From Cliona cf. orientalis (lineage: Eukaryota > Porifera > Demospongiae > Clionaida > Clionaidae): DNA of 64,000 bases. Location of the stretch: NCBI GenBank assembly GCA_963930775.1, contig OZ005697.1, positions 7,772,292 to 7,836,291 on the forward strand. Direction: 5' to 3'. Shown piece by piece: positions 28,201 through 34,850 of this stretch. A program made the translations under genes and the position numbers. The notes below the pieces were generated by a model. It searched no databases. It saw only the letters and a list, made by a program, of their open reading frames with translations, and was not told the DNA's origin. Each line of letters begins with the position of its first letter. Positions within the stretch are counted from its first letter, which is position 1.

Positions 28201-28337
28201 AAAAAGAATGTAGAAAGACTCACCAATCGTAAAGTCCCTTCTGGAGCTGCACCACATGATTGGGCAGAACAGACACTGAGGGTGTGAAAGACAACCACCA
28301 ACACGGCAAACAGCCGTGAAGGCACATACGATCTCAT
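720..28337 (-). CDS. Ten-domain SRCR scavenger-receptor-like protein (3' end outside window)
   Basis: Predicted secreted or membrane-anchored receptor built from tandem scavenger receptor cysteine-rich domains, a family used for ligand binding and self/non-self recognition; this function is inferred from the family. Exons, 5' to 3': 28337-28224, 22607-22478, 21668-21504, 19705-19508, 18320-18147, 16541-16371, 15492-15328, 14162-13962, 13307-13122, 12378-12202, 9942-9766, 8815-8636, 8130-7957, 6982-6821, 6418-6248, 6144-5962, 5392-5216, 2686-2537, 1690-1535, 1246-1076, 908-720. All junctions are GT/AG and stay in frame, giving about 1190 codons without a stop. The ATG at 28337 opens a signal peptide (hydrophobic residues 9-22, likely cut after SVCSA). 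Each domain is split by an intron after the CRQLGF-type motif, and every intron but the first is phase 1. No transmembrane segment or stop is seen, so the C-terminus lies to the left. Exact ligand and gene identity are unknown. Confidence 0.88.
1535..2686 (-). CDS. SRCR domain 9 (exons 18-19)
   Basis: First half 2686-2537 ([37 protein letters not shown]) is the shortest first half, with a trimmed first loop. Second half 1690-1535 ([25 protein letters not shown]). A MITE (2147-2482) ends 54 bases from the exon 18 splice donor. Confidence 0.87.
2147..2482. mobile_element. MITE, TIR CAGTGGCGGATCCAGG (copy 1)
   Basis: 336-bp element with 16-base terminal inverted repeats CAGTGGCGGATCCAGG / CCTGGATCCGCCACTG and CTTGA on both sides as a possible target duplication. 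It is in the intron between SRCR exons 18 and 19. It has no coding capacity. Confidence 0.75.
3368..3746 (+). mobile_element. MITE, TIR TACCCCGCGCGC (copy A)
   Basis: About 379 bp, with ends TACCCCGCGCGC and GCGCGCGGGGTA and an internal TGTCTGTCTGTCG run. A near-identical copy in the opposite orientation sits at 42781-43156. Confidence 0.7.
3829..4018. mobile_element. MITE, TIR TACCGTAAATCTGGAAATTTTCG (copy 1)
   Basis: 190-bp foldback element whose ends are inverted copies beginning ACCGTAAATCTGGAAATTTT and rich in TTTTCGTA/TACGAAAA blocks. The twin at 47154-47345 is almost identical across its whole length. Confidence 0.8.
4313..4519 (+). pseudogene. HIRAN-like domain fragment
   Basis: A 68-codon frame contains [20 protein letters not shown] followed by the [15 protein letters not shown] and NEIVGHSP blocks. 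This matches the pattern of HIRAN-like domains (IWTP.IGE.L.C..E..N..DP.AV.V...VGH.PR) seen in many cnidarian and sponge hypothetical proteins. Only one domain-sized frame remains and the usual PRKIS end is missing. It lies antisense in the intron between SRCR exons 17 and 18. Recognition is from memory of the motif, so the call is tentative. Confidence 0.45.
4800..5175. mobile_element. Diverged copy 2 of the GGCGGATCCAGG MITE, with poly-C tract
   Basis: Ends GGGTGGATTTGGGG and TCCTAGATCTGCCC are decayed versions of the copy-1 TIRs, and the internal GGTTGCACCCC and AAAAATCCTAGA blocks match in order. A run of over 20 C (about 4841-4865) has expanded inside it. Confidence 0.55.
5216..6144 (-). 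CDS. SRCR domain 8 (exons 16-17)
   Basis: First half 6144-5962 ([40 protein letters not shown]); second half 5392-5216 ([28 protein letters not shown]). The second half is the most divergent of the ten, but the four cysteines are in place and the donor at 5215 is a clean GTGAGT. Confidence 0.82.
6248..6982 (-). CDS. SRCR domain 7 (exons 14-15)
   Basis: First half 6982-6821 ([35 protein letters not shown]), with one extra cysteine before the VINVC strand. Second half 6418-6248 ([28 protein letters not shown]). Confidence 0.87.
7957..8815 (-). CDS. SRCR domain 6 (exons 12-13)
   Basis: First half 8815-8636 ([38 protein letters not shown]); second half 8130-7957 ([25 protein letters not shown]). 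The intron between the halves contains the tRNA-derived SINE. Confidence 0.88.
8205..8490 (-). mobile_element. tRNA-derived SINE
   Basis: On the minus strand a tRNA-like head has an A box TGGCTTAGTGG (8465-8455) and a B box GGATTCAATTCC (8428-8417) at RNA polymerase III spacing. The downstream body contains imperfect repeats of GTTGATAGCAGC and CTGTGGTGCTCTAGTACAGT. It does not fold as a complete tRNA gene and sits inside an SRCR intron. Confidence 0.72.
9116..9379 (+). other. Unassigned small ORF in SRCR intron
   Basis: An 87-codon frame whose C-terminal half ([20 protein letters not shown], then [12 protein letters not shown]) looks protein-like, while its N-terminal part is low complexity. 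It may be a gene fragment carried by a transposon: MITE-like TTTTCG/CGAAAA sequence lies just upstream at 8990-9090. I do not recognise the family. Confidence 0.25.
9766..12378 (-). CDS. SRCR domain 5 (exons 10-11)
   Basis: First half 12378-12202 ([39 protein letters not shown]); the usual W of the WGTVC motif is R. Second half 9942-9766 ([29 protein letters not shown]). The 2.26-kb intron holds several transposon-like inverted repeats. Confidence 0.87.
10231..10626. mobile_element. MITE, GCGCTTAATAA family (copy 1)
   Basis: Ends TACGGTAGACTTGGGTTGTT and AATAACCCGAGTCTACGGTA are inverted copies. It shares internal AAGTGCATATTTCCTTCCTGG with 17452-17816. Confidence 0.7.
10684..11133. mobile_element. 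MITE, GCGCTTAATAA family (copy 2)
   Basis: TIRs TACCGTAAACTCTGGTTAAT / ATAACCAGAGTTTACGGTA, with repeated GCGCATGCGCTTAATAA blocks just inside. The central 200 bp differs from the other copies. Confidence 0.75.
11428..12110. repeat. Foldback-like repeat with GTGTCCCC/GGGGACAC blocks
   Basis: The left part has CATTGTACGGTGTCCCCC and CTAGAGCGACGGGTCCCC; the right part has GGGGACACC, GGGTACAATGTCTGGGGGAC and related inverted blocks. Probably a MITE, but the boundaries are unclear. Confidence 0.4.
13122..14162 (-). CDS. SRCR domain 4 (exons 8-9)
   Basis: First half 14162-13962 ([38 protein letters not shown]), with a longer WGTVC-to-VVC loop than its neighbours. Second half 13307-13122 ([28 protein letters not shown]). 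The intron between them carries a terminal-inverted-repeat element (13345-13577). Confidence 0.88.
13345..13577. mobile_element. MITE, TIR AATTGAAGGG..GAACC.GAGTGG
   Basis: 233 bp with about 33-base imperfect inverted ends: AATTGAAGGGCTCAGAACCG on the left and its near-complement on the right, each followed by GAGTGGCCTAACCC. It lies 37 bases from exon 9 of the SRCR gene. Confidence 0.72.
14250..14873. mobile_element. MITE of the GCTGGAAATATTGG family, split by another MITE
   Basis: The outer ends (TAGCTGGAAATATTGGAGGG and CCAAATTTTCTGGTTATACG) resemble the element at 38812-39019, including GGGAATTAAATTTG and ACCGCCAAA blocks. A second element (14369-14739) sits inside it. Confidence 0.5.
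14369..14739. mobile_element. MITE, TIR TATCATATTTATTTGAATAG (nested)
   Basis: Ends TATCATATTTATTTGAATAG and ATTTGAATAAATACGATA are inverted copies. GCCGCCCTCGATTAGTAGCC and AGCTGCCCTCAAATAGTAGT lie inside, recalling the 49753-50162 element. It is flanked by sequence of the outer family on both sides. Confidence 0.6.
15328..16541 (-). CDS. SRCR domain 3 (exons 6-7), lacking one disulfide pair
   Basis: First half 16541-16371 ([36 protein letters not shown]) and second half 15492-15328 ([20 protein letters not shown]). The cysteine of the WGTVC motif is a tyrosine, and the penultimate cysteine of the second half is absent too. In the known SRCR disulfide pattern these two (C2 and C7) bond to each other. 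The frame and the rest of the fold motifs are intact, so this looks like a tolerated loss of one bridge, not decay. Confidence 0.86.
16900..17185. mobile_element. Diverged copy 3 of the GGCGGATCCAGG MITE
   Basis: Internal blocks ACTAAGAAATATTGATGA, AACTAAGAAAACTGC, CTCAAAAACGATC and the end AGAAATCCTGCATCCTCCAC align with 2200-2480 in the same order. The TIRs are heavily mutated. Confidence 0.6.
17452..17816. mobile_element. MITE, GCGCTTAATAA family (copy 3)
   Basis: Ends TACTGTAGATGTGGGTTTGT and TTAAAACCTGCATTTACGGTA-like. Internal sequence is shared with copy 1. A single decayed end of the family lies at about 18802-18865. Confidence 0.65.
18147..19705 (-). CDS. SRCR domain 2 (exons 4-5)
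   Basis: First half 19705-19508 carries [19 protein letters not shown] and [12 protein letters not shown]; second half 18320-18147 carries [13 protein letters not shown] and the final GIRCL. All expected cysteines are present. Both flanking introns are phase 1. Confidence 0.88.
19845..20402 (-). mobile_element. Diverged relative of the TACCCCGCGCGC MITE
   Basis: Ends AACCCTCAGCGCG and CGCACATGCACCGAGGGTT. Read on the minus strand, the right end is followed by TGTGTGTCTTTGTGTCTG, as in copies A and B. It is in the intron between SRCR domains 1 and 2. Confidence 0.5.
21118..21348. mobile_element. MITE, TIR TACC.TAATTCCGGAAATTAATGC
   Basis: 231 bp with inverted ends ATAATTCCGGAAATTAATGC and GCATTTGATTTCTGGAATTA. 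It is upstream of the left half of SRCR domain 1 (intron 3). Confidence 0.65.
21504..28337 (-). CDS. SRCR gene: signal peptide and domain 1 (exons 1-3)
   Basis: Exon 1 (28337-28224) encodes a 25-residue signal peptide and the first strand of domain 1 (GTLRL). Exon 2 (22607-22478) continues in phase 0 with the VEVC, WGVIC and VICNVLGF motifs. Exon 3 (21668-21504) supplies the second half, ending AYARCQ. The 5.6-kb intron 1 separates promoter and signal peptide from the rest. This is the only domain split into three exons and the only one with a phase-0 intron. Confidence 0.85.
21750..22300. mobile_element. Tc1/mariner-pogo-like MITE (CACTG ends, TA target)
   Basis: Ends TACACTGAAATCTCTATACA and CGTTATAAGAGGTTCCACTGTA. 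GGAGGTGTCC-type blocks line the interior. It belongs to the same broad family as 53769-54705 and 61215-62060. Confidence 0.6.
22326..22367. repeat. Short hairpin, 14-bp arms
   Basis: GCCTGAGGGATGAC and its exact complement GTCATCCCTCAGGC are separated by a 14-base loop containing GAGACCTAG. It is just outside the 21750-22300 element. Confidence 0.6.
22608..28223 (-). other. SRCR intron 1 (5.6 kb)
   Basis: Non-coding. It holds a degenerate pyrimidine-rich minisatellite (about 22850-23110; CTCCCTCCACTTC-type units of roughly 20-25 bases) and a diverged direct repeat (25330-25655 versus 26478-26795, with a weaker trace near 27100). The rest is AT-rich with no recognisable gene. Confidence 0.6.
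25330..26795 (+). repeat. Diverged direct repeat, two copies of about 320 bp
   Basis: Copies 25330-25655 and 26478-26795 share ordered blocks: ACAGAATATGAAT near the start, then GTCATGCCTTCCAC/GTTATGCCTTCCAC with CACCCAGAC, GATGCAGAATTT/AATGCAGAATTT, and AATTCCTAGA followed by a run to TTGTGACATT. No terminal repeats were recognised. Confidence 0.5.
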
Positions 28338-28432
28338 ATTAACTCTTTCAGATGACGGTATGCTTTTCTCCCAATTTTCAGTAAAACACAGTACTCAGAG
28401 TACAGTAGATCTCCTGCACAGTCTCCCCTGAC

Positions 28433-28439
28433 TTAAATA
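28433..28439 (-). promoter_or_regulatory. TATA-like box of the SRCR gene
   Basis: TATTTAA on the minus strand, about 96 bases upstream of the SRCR start codon, in an otherwise GC-richer stretch. Spacing suits a core promoter, but no start-site data are available. Confidence 0.4.
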
Positions 28440-28466
28440 CGAGCAGCGCTGGCTAGCGCGGGTGAT

Positions 28467-28502
28467 CGTGAGTGGTCTAGCGCGCGCGCTAGACCACTCA
28501 CG
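28467..28502. promoter_or_regulatory. Perfect 36-bp palindrome with CACGTG E-box in SRCR promoter
   Basis: Two 18-base arms meet without a spacer in a CGCG core, about 130-165 bases upstream of the SRCR start codon. A CACGTG hexamer (28499-28504) overlaps its outer edge; together with the next bases it reads TCACGTGAC, close to the bHLH-zip (USF/TFEB) consensus. Confidence 0.6.
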
Positions 28503-29124
28503 TGACCGTGATTACGTACTCCGTGTGCATGCGCATGGAAGGCCAAGTGGATTTAGCGGAAACGGACGAAAACGGAAACGAAAACGAATGCGAAAACGAA
28601 CACGGAAACGAAAACGAAAAAGGAAATGGTCGTCAAGAAGGTTACAAATGTGGTATAGGTCGACGACCCTGTTAGCTTTATTAGTCCGCTCAAGACAGCC
28701 GCATTTAGCCACAGGTAGCTAGCTCGTGTAAATGCTTTCCAATATTGGGCTGAAAAAGTATGACTCGGCTATGCAGCTGTCCTAAAACAGGGCCGTGTGA
28801 TGTGGAGCACTTGGATGCTCACATGCACGATTGCCAATACACTTTTCACCCTAGTCTCGCATTTCATTATCATCCCTATTGCACATGTAGTACTGTCATC
28901 ATTCATGATCAGCTACTTATTAACAGAACCTTGACCCGATACATAACATATAATATTATATTTGACCTATCTGGTGGTTCTCTACTGATCTATGCTACAT
29001 GTATTTAGTTGAAGGTATCTACAAACTCTGGCCCTGGCCCTGATGACTGTAGGTCATCAATGCCAGCCTGAGCCTCATCCCCAGGCCCTACATGTAGGCT
29101 CAGCTTAAAGCTAGGTAGTGGCCA

Positions 29125-29248
29125 ACGACACCAGAGGCACCAACGACACCAGGGGCACCAAGGGCACCAACGACACCAGGAGCACCAGGGGCACCGAATG
29201 GCACCGGAGACACCAAGGGCACCAGGGGTACCAATGGCACCAACAACA
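29125..29248 (+). repeat. GGCACCA minisatellite
   Basis: Tandem 9-12 base units of the type GGCACCAACGACACCA and GGCACCAAGG. No open reading frame context suggests coding. Confidence 0.7.
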
Positions 29249-29509
29249 ATAGCTATATATTATTAACTACATAATTTTATGTGTGTAAATGCTGACTTTC
29301 CATATTTATGAACTACCGGTAACAACCCTAATTACAATAATTTGCATTAATTTTCAGTTTCAAGATACAACTTACATGAGTTCACTACCAGCATGTTACT
29401 ACTTACCCACCCCTGGCTTATCAATTAATATGACATCTGACAAATTATGTAGACATTCAATTCACTGTCAGATAGCTACCAAATGCAAAGACCAGAAAGG
29501 TCCTGCCTA

Positions 29510-29553
29510 GCCTCGTACCCAGGCCCTTCTTGAAAGGCCTGGGAACGAGGCTA
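29510..29553. mobile_element. TIR-only foldback of the CTAGCCTCG family
   Basis: A 44-base hairpin made of CTAGCCTCGTACCCAGGCC and its near-complement, flanked by GTCCTGC and GTCATGC. It looks like a minimal relic of the family at 44346-46013 and 47971-48441. Confidence 0.6.
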
Positions 29554-30320
29554 GGTCATGCCAGACTTCAGACAGGCAAACTTTCAGCATAATAGCTAAT
29601 ATGTTGGCCCACGATATAATTTATGTAGCTAGCATGAGCAGCCTGCCTTGAGCCTGTGACAAGTCTCTGAATGCACCATGCTATCTTGCATAATAAAGTA
29701 GGCTTACAAGATCGTCGACCTATACCATATTTGGAACCTTCTTGACGACCATTTCCTTTTTCGTTTTCGTTTCCGTTTTCGTCCGTTTCCGTTAAATCCA
29801 CTTGCCCGGGAACGAGTGTATCTTGTGAACCGTCTCTTGTTTATTAGGCCCCAATTCGTTATTATTAGTTTCTCATCAACCGCCCGCATCAATGTTTCAA
29901 GTTAGAATTTATTTCATTAGTGCATTCCAATGACGTAATAAAAGGCGTGGACAATCACGTGACCGACCGTGTGCAGCAGTTAGCTACAATGTTGTTGAAG
30001 AGCTAGGCCGGGGTGCTATGGCTCTGGTAAGCATCTGTGTACTGCCTAACCATGCTACTTTCATGACTGACACTCTTGATGCCACTTTTGTGACTAGTAT
30101 ACTGTTTGTGTGTGCCAATAGCAATGTTTGCCCAGGCAGCACCATGCATTTTATGTGCCTTTCAAGTTTGCATAAGTTGTGGTCAGCATTAATTAAATAA
30201 TGGTAATACCCGCCCGCCTGCATGGTATGTTGGGAAACTACCTGATGAGAAACTAATAATCAAGGAATTGGGACCTTAATTGGCTAAATAGTAGCTACCC
30301 TCCATGATGATCATGTTCAC

Positions 30321-30321
<1 letters not shown>

Positions 30322-30352
<31 letters not shown>
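30322..30352 (+). repeat. Poly-C tract
   Basis: Run of about 29 C. Similar runs lie at about 31529-31550 and 55717-55733, the latter two downstream of related CTGGGG.AGC..CCCCAGA.CCCC sequences, so they belong to one dispersed repeat. Confidence 0.85.
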
Positions 30353-30355
<3 letters not shown>

Positions 30356-30477
30356 CGCCAATAGTGCTGAGAAAATCGGAGTGTAGCTACAGGTATGTTC
30401 ATATGCGAAAATTGGCAATTTTTAGTTCAATGATTTTTTCCAATACTGGCAATCTTTGACATCTATCTCTATATAGA

Positions 30478-30912
30478 AAGAAGACTGCACTTGTCCAAAA
30501 TTGCCATTTCTGGCAATCTTTGACACCCGTCTCTCTATAGAGAAGACTACACTTGTCCAAAGTTGCCATTTCTGGCAATCTTTGACACCCGTCTCTCTAT
30601 AGAGAAGACTACACTTGTCCAAAGTTGCCATTTCTGGCAATCTTTGACACCCGTCTCTCTATAGAGAAGACTACACTTGTCCAAAGTTGCCATTTCTGGC
30701 AATCTTTGACACCCGTCTCTCTATAGAGAAGACTACACTTGTCCAAAGTTGCCAATTCTGGCAATCTTTGACATCTATATCTCTGTATAGAGAAGACTAC
30801 ACTTGTCCAAAGACTTAAATTGCCAATTCTGGCAATCTTTGTCACCCGTCTCTCTATAGAGAAGACCACACTTGTCCAAAGTTGCCATTTCTGGCAATCT
30901 TTGACACCCATA
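30478..30912. repeat. 62-bp tandem array, about seven units
   Basis: Units begin GAAGACTACACTTGTCCAAA and repeat at 62 bases (30542, 30604, 30666, 30728 and on), with small length changes in the outer units. Each holds a perfect hairpin TTGCCA-TTTC-TGGCAA and a CTCTATAGAG palindrome. Confidence 0.9.
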
Positions 30913-30924
30913 TCTCTCTAGTAT

Positions 30925-31255
30925 TAAAGAATTGCCAATAATGGCAGAAATTGTTGAACTAAACATTGCCAATTTTGGCTGCAGTGTGCACCACTGAAGT
31001 TGCCAAAAATGGCAATATCAGTATGTCTAACAATATGGTACCAAATAGTGTTAAAAATTGCCAATAATGACACTAAATGTTGCCAATTTTGACATTCATT
31101 GGTACAGAGCCTGCAGTGTACACCCTTGAAGTTGCCAAAATGGCAAAATTGGGATGTCAAGGATTGCCAAATATGATAAAAACTGACATAGAATAGTGTT
31201 AAAAATTGCTAAAAATGGCAAAAAACATTGAGCTAAAAATTGCCAACTTTGGCAT
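30925..31255. repeat. TTGCCA/TGGCAA-rich field beside the 62-bp array
   Basis: At least a dozen TTGCCA or GGCAA hexamers at irregular spacing, often as TTGCCAATAATGGCA or TTGCCAAAAATGGCAA hairpins. Probably the eroded flank of the same satellite. Confidence 0.6.
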
Positions 31256-31522
31256 ATGAACATAGCTCGTAGCTAGTAGGAACCGTTCAACCATAAACAT
31301 GATCATGATGGAGGCTTAAGCAAAAATTGGCTCAAGCAAAACTTGTTACTAAATTAGTAGCTACTACCGGAATGCATCAGAAACAATCTCAGAGCGTTGA
31401 AATTTCCAAAATTTTCTGGGGGAGCATGTCCCCAGACCCCCCTAGCTGGTCTGTGAGCATAGGCCCACAGCATAATAATAATTGTTGTCACAGTAGCTAT
31501 ATACAAAGTCAAACACCTGAGC

Positions 31523-31553
<31 letters not shown>

Positions 31554-32267
31554 CTTTTATTACCGGTTCTCCGCCCTTGACTATAGCTACCTATCCAGAT
31601 GATAAAATTAGTATATTATAGCAGTATTTCATACTCTGTTCTGGCTCAGAATGCACCAGAATTGATCTTAGAGCATTCAAATTACGAGAATTTTTCTGTA
31701 TTCTCTAGCATTCTCATTTAGCTAAGATGTGATATGATTCTGCACATGGGCAATAGGAATCACACACAAGCTACACCCTGGAAAAAGTGTAGGGTGTGGC
31801 TGATGAGAGACGCTGGCCCATGCATGGAAGTTAAGCTGTTTGTGTGGATTGGGGCATCAGAGTCTTGGCCTTATCATTTTTCGTGAATGTATAGAACGTG
31901 AGTTTATTTTTGAAAAAATTAAATTATAATACTAATCCCAACTCAGATCAGATAATAAAATTCAGGGTGAGGTTTACTGAGATTCACCAGTTGAGAGCAT
32001 AAATGTGACTGAGAAAGAGATCACTCGATTTTTCCATTAATTACATAATGATGTTAATGTTTATGAAACAGAGTTGTCTGTAAGCTTGGATGACATTGTA
32101 GCTACTAAATCAATGCTGATAATCTAGCTACTGAATAACCCTATTCATAAATAAAAAAATGTCTTTTATCCAATCCATTAGAGAGGATGAATGCTCCCCC
32201 CTCCCCACCCCGACAGCAAGTAAGAAAAATAAGAAGATATTAAACTGGGAAAGAGAGGGGGGATTGG

Positions 32268-32881
32268 TTAAGGTTACGGGTGACAGTTTGCATCTAGAAA
32301 TTTTCGCGAGTAACAAGCGATTTGTATCTCCACAAGGGAAGCAGCTATGAAGCTGAAATAAAAACGAAATTATATATATGACAGCTGTCTCTGTCATGAT
32401 GACAGAGACAGCTGTCTCAACATTGAAGCGACCTTGCCGTCGTGAAAGTCAGGCAATTGCCGCCATTGTCACGAACTCTTGCGTCAAGTTTTACCTAGAC
32501 AAAGGAGTCTAGTCTACTATCTACAGCTTATTTATGAAGTACTTAACTTACTCCAGTGCTGGAGTTGGTTCCCAAGTTCATAGAGCCTCCACAAAGAGAA
32601 AGCTACACAAAAGAAGGTAATTTATGCCAAGCGTAATGGCGGACCAGGTCGTCAACACGGCTGTCTAGCTGCTTTCTGACAGGCAGTGGCCTTCAAATTT
32701 ACACCAACTCCAGCCCTGCCCAGATGTCTGAGTAATAAGATAAACACTTCCTTACGGTCAAAAGAGAAGCCATTTACACGAAACTTGACGCAGAGTTTTC
32801 ATTTGCGGTTCGCCTTGGTATGCTCCATTACTCACTATGGGAAATGCCCGTGCGTGGGCGAACTGTCACCCGTAACCTTAA
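32268..32881. mobile_element. piggyBac-like MITE, TTAA target (copy 1)
   Basis: TTAA flanks both ends, and terminal repeats GGTTACGGGTGACAGTT / AACTGTCACCCGTAACC are perfect over 17 bases. It shares end and internal motifs (TGCGTGGGCG, TGACGCAGA) with 61229-61888. No transposase is encoded. TTAA duplication and GG-starting TIRs fit the piggyBac superfamily. Confidence 0.72.
32380..32416. repeat. Perfect 37-bp palindrome inside the TTAA MITE
   Basis: Two 18-base arms starting GACAGCTGTCTCTGTCAT around a single central G. The arms contain a CAGCTG E-box each. It is asymmetrically placed near the left end of the element. Confidence 0.85.
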
Positions 32882-33546
32882 CTTAACAGCTAGCTATGGG
32901 AACCCCACAGTGATACCCAAAATCTGTGGCACCAAAAGGATTTTTTTTCCTGTGAATAATCTCAATTATCAGCATGATCACCTCCAATACATTTTATTTG
33001 TTAAAGCAATTATCAAGGCATTGATGATTGTGCTATAGTTAGAATGTCAAGTTCAGGAAGGGTGAGGTTCTTGATGGCTTGTGTACGGGGAGATATTGAA
33101 AGACTTCGGGAGCGGGTTACATGTGCATGCAGCATGCATTAGATGATGTCATGTTAGTGTGAGTGTGTGTGTGTGTGTGAGAGTGTGTATTGAATACATG
33201 TGCAATGTGTGCATGTGGATGTCATTCAGTCAGTACATATGCAATGTGCTCGTGTCTGCTTCTGCAGTATTAAGGTCAGTTCTCGATGATGACAACACTG
33301 GTAATGCTGCTAAGCATGCATTCATTATAAAATTCAGAGGGGTAGACAGAAGTGCTTAGAAGGCATTTGAAATTGCCGTCGGTATTGGTACACAGTATCA
33401 ATCCAGAAGCGTAGGAACATGATTTAATAAGGGGGCTCTCTAGCCCAGAGTTCAATTATTATAATATGCAATTCAGCAAAATGTAGGCTCAAGAAAATAA
33501 GGCGGGGCTCCAGCCCCCGGAGCCACTGGGGTTCCTATGCCTATGT

Positions 33547-33840
33547 GTAGTTTCCTCACTAAAGAATCAATGAAGATCTCAAATGGGAGTAGGTTCTGAA
33601 TGACAACTGGAGGATGAAAGTGGAAGATAAAGTGAGGGTACTCCTCTGCTGGAAGGTCTCTTCTCTGCTTGTACTTCTCTTCTTTACAGTGCACACAAAT
33701 GAAGTCACGGATGCTGTCATCTCCCTCCATGACACATTACAAATTATTGATACAATCAGAGTCTCTTTTGCTCTTCCATATTATATTATTATATAATATT
33801 ATTATATAGGATGGGAGGTCCCAGAGGTTTGAACCTGTAC
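33547..33840 (-). pseudogene. Detached copy of a VPS13 exon
   Basis: Matches the VPS13 exon at 63535-63292 plus its flanking splice sites at roughly 95% identity by eye. An AT-rich insertion (about 33780-33808) and a small block change near 33730 break the frame. The copied segment encodes the HPPVVIQNLLPFEIF motif. There are no neighbouring VPS13 exons, so it is a stray fragment, not a second gene. Both introns' edges are included, so it arose from DNA, not from mRNA. Confidence 0.8.
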
Positions 33841-34216
33841 ACCGGGAACTAGCTAGTAGCTGAACCGTGCAGTAACTGTCTTTTTTGATACCAGTCACAG
33901 CAACATCCACTACCAGACCATAAGCTTCTGACGTATGCTATGTCCACCATAATAATTGCAGGAATTCATGATCACTGTTAAAATATCATTCCCAGTTCAA
34001 GTGCATGTGGCAGGCATTATATTATAATAATTAGATCCTACTTGTAACAAATACAGTGATCTGATTGGTTGAACTACAGCATCTATCCTCCATAAAGTAA
34101 GCCCCATAAAACACCATGTAATCTCCATGAAAAACCTGCATGGTAAATTTTTTTGCCCATGGCTAGTTTGTTGCTAGGCAGTTGTTTGTATACAGAGCTT
34201 TTGGGCATTGTTGCTA

Positions 34217-34514
34217 GGATCTAAATTAGGCCAGACCAATTTAATTTGTTGTTACTCGGATATTGTGCGGTAAAAATTGGAGCGAGCGATCGAAAAAAAA
34301 AGAAAAAAAGCAATTAATTGGGTGTGGTTATAGACCACAATCTAATTAAGACAGACTAATGTGACTATCTAGGACCAGGAAATCAAGATAGAATACAAAA
34401 ACCACTCTACCATACATAAGCTCCACCCAACTTAATTAAATTTTTTTTTTCTGTTTGCCCAAAAATTGGAGCGAGCGAATCCGTGCAACAACTTATTTAA
34501 TTGGTCTGGCCTTA
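34217..34514. mobile_element. MITE, TIR AGGCCAGACCAATTTAATTT
   Basis: About 298 bp. The left end AGGCCAGACCAATTTAATTT and right end AAATTATTT..TTGGTCTGGCCTT-type sequence are inverted copies over about 33 bases, with AAAATTGGAGCGAGCGA repeated inside each end. It sits between the stray VPS13 exon and the 3' end of the Roc-COR gene. Confidence 0.7.
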
Positions 34515-34850
34515 GTTAGACACTGCATGTTTGAACTGGAGGGTGTGGAATGATTGAGACTATCCACACACAAAACGTGCACTATAGAATTAAGGCCTTG
34601 GGCATGCATATGCAATCATTGGCAATGTACGTACAATGCAGTAGTCCCTCTCCACAGTTCCCACTTCAATCAAGTTCCGATTGAGTAACCATAGAAAAAA
34701 TAGCTACTTATCAACCACCATAGTATTATTATAAAAACATTCAAAGTTGTAATAATAATTATTGGAATTACAAGCAATGTTCATTGATGAATAGCTACTG
34801 TGCAGTGTGATATCGATCTCACAAAAAAGGGTATAGACTATCAAACAAAA

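Larger units (their letters stand above)
28550..29806. repeat. Inverted repeat with GAAAACGA tandem blocks
   Basis: Arms 28550-28681 and 29702-29806 are reverse complements, starting CAAGTGGATTTA and running through AACGGACGAAAACGG, GGAAATGGTCGTCAAGAAGG and GGTATAGGTCGACGA. The left arm has an expanded run of AAACGA/AAACGG units. About 1.0 kb of spacer lies between them. Likely the ends of a non-autonomous element or a local inverted duplication. Confidence 0.7.

Noticed and set aside
28462-28722. Basic KRKRKRMRKR-rich frame and its mirror near 29704-29892
   Set aside because: Produced by the GAAAACGA tandem block in the inverted repeat; no splice or start context.
30000-30223. Possible plus-strand first exon ending CTG|GTAAGC near 30027
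   Set aside because: Only three codons before the donor and no downstream exon recognised.
30478-30912. CRISPR-like array of regular repeats
   Set aside because: The whole 62-bp unit repeats with no unique spacers, and the genome is animal; it is a tandem satellite.
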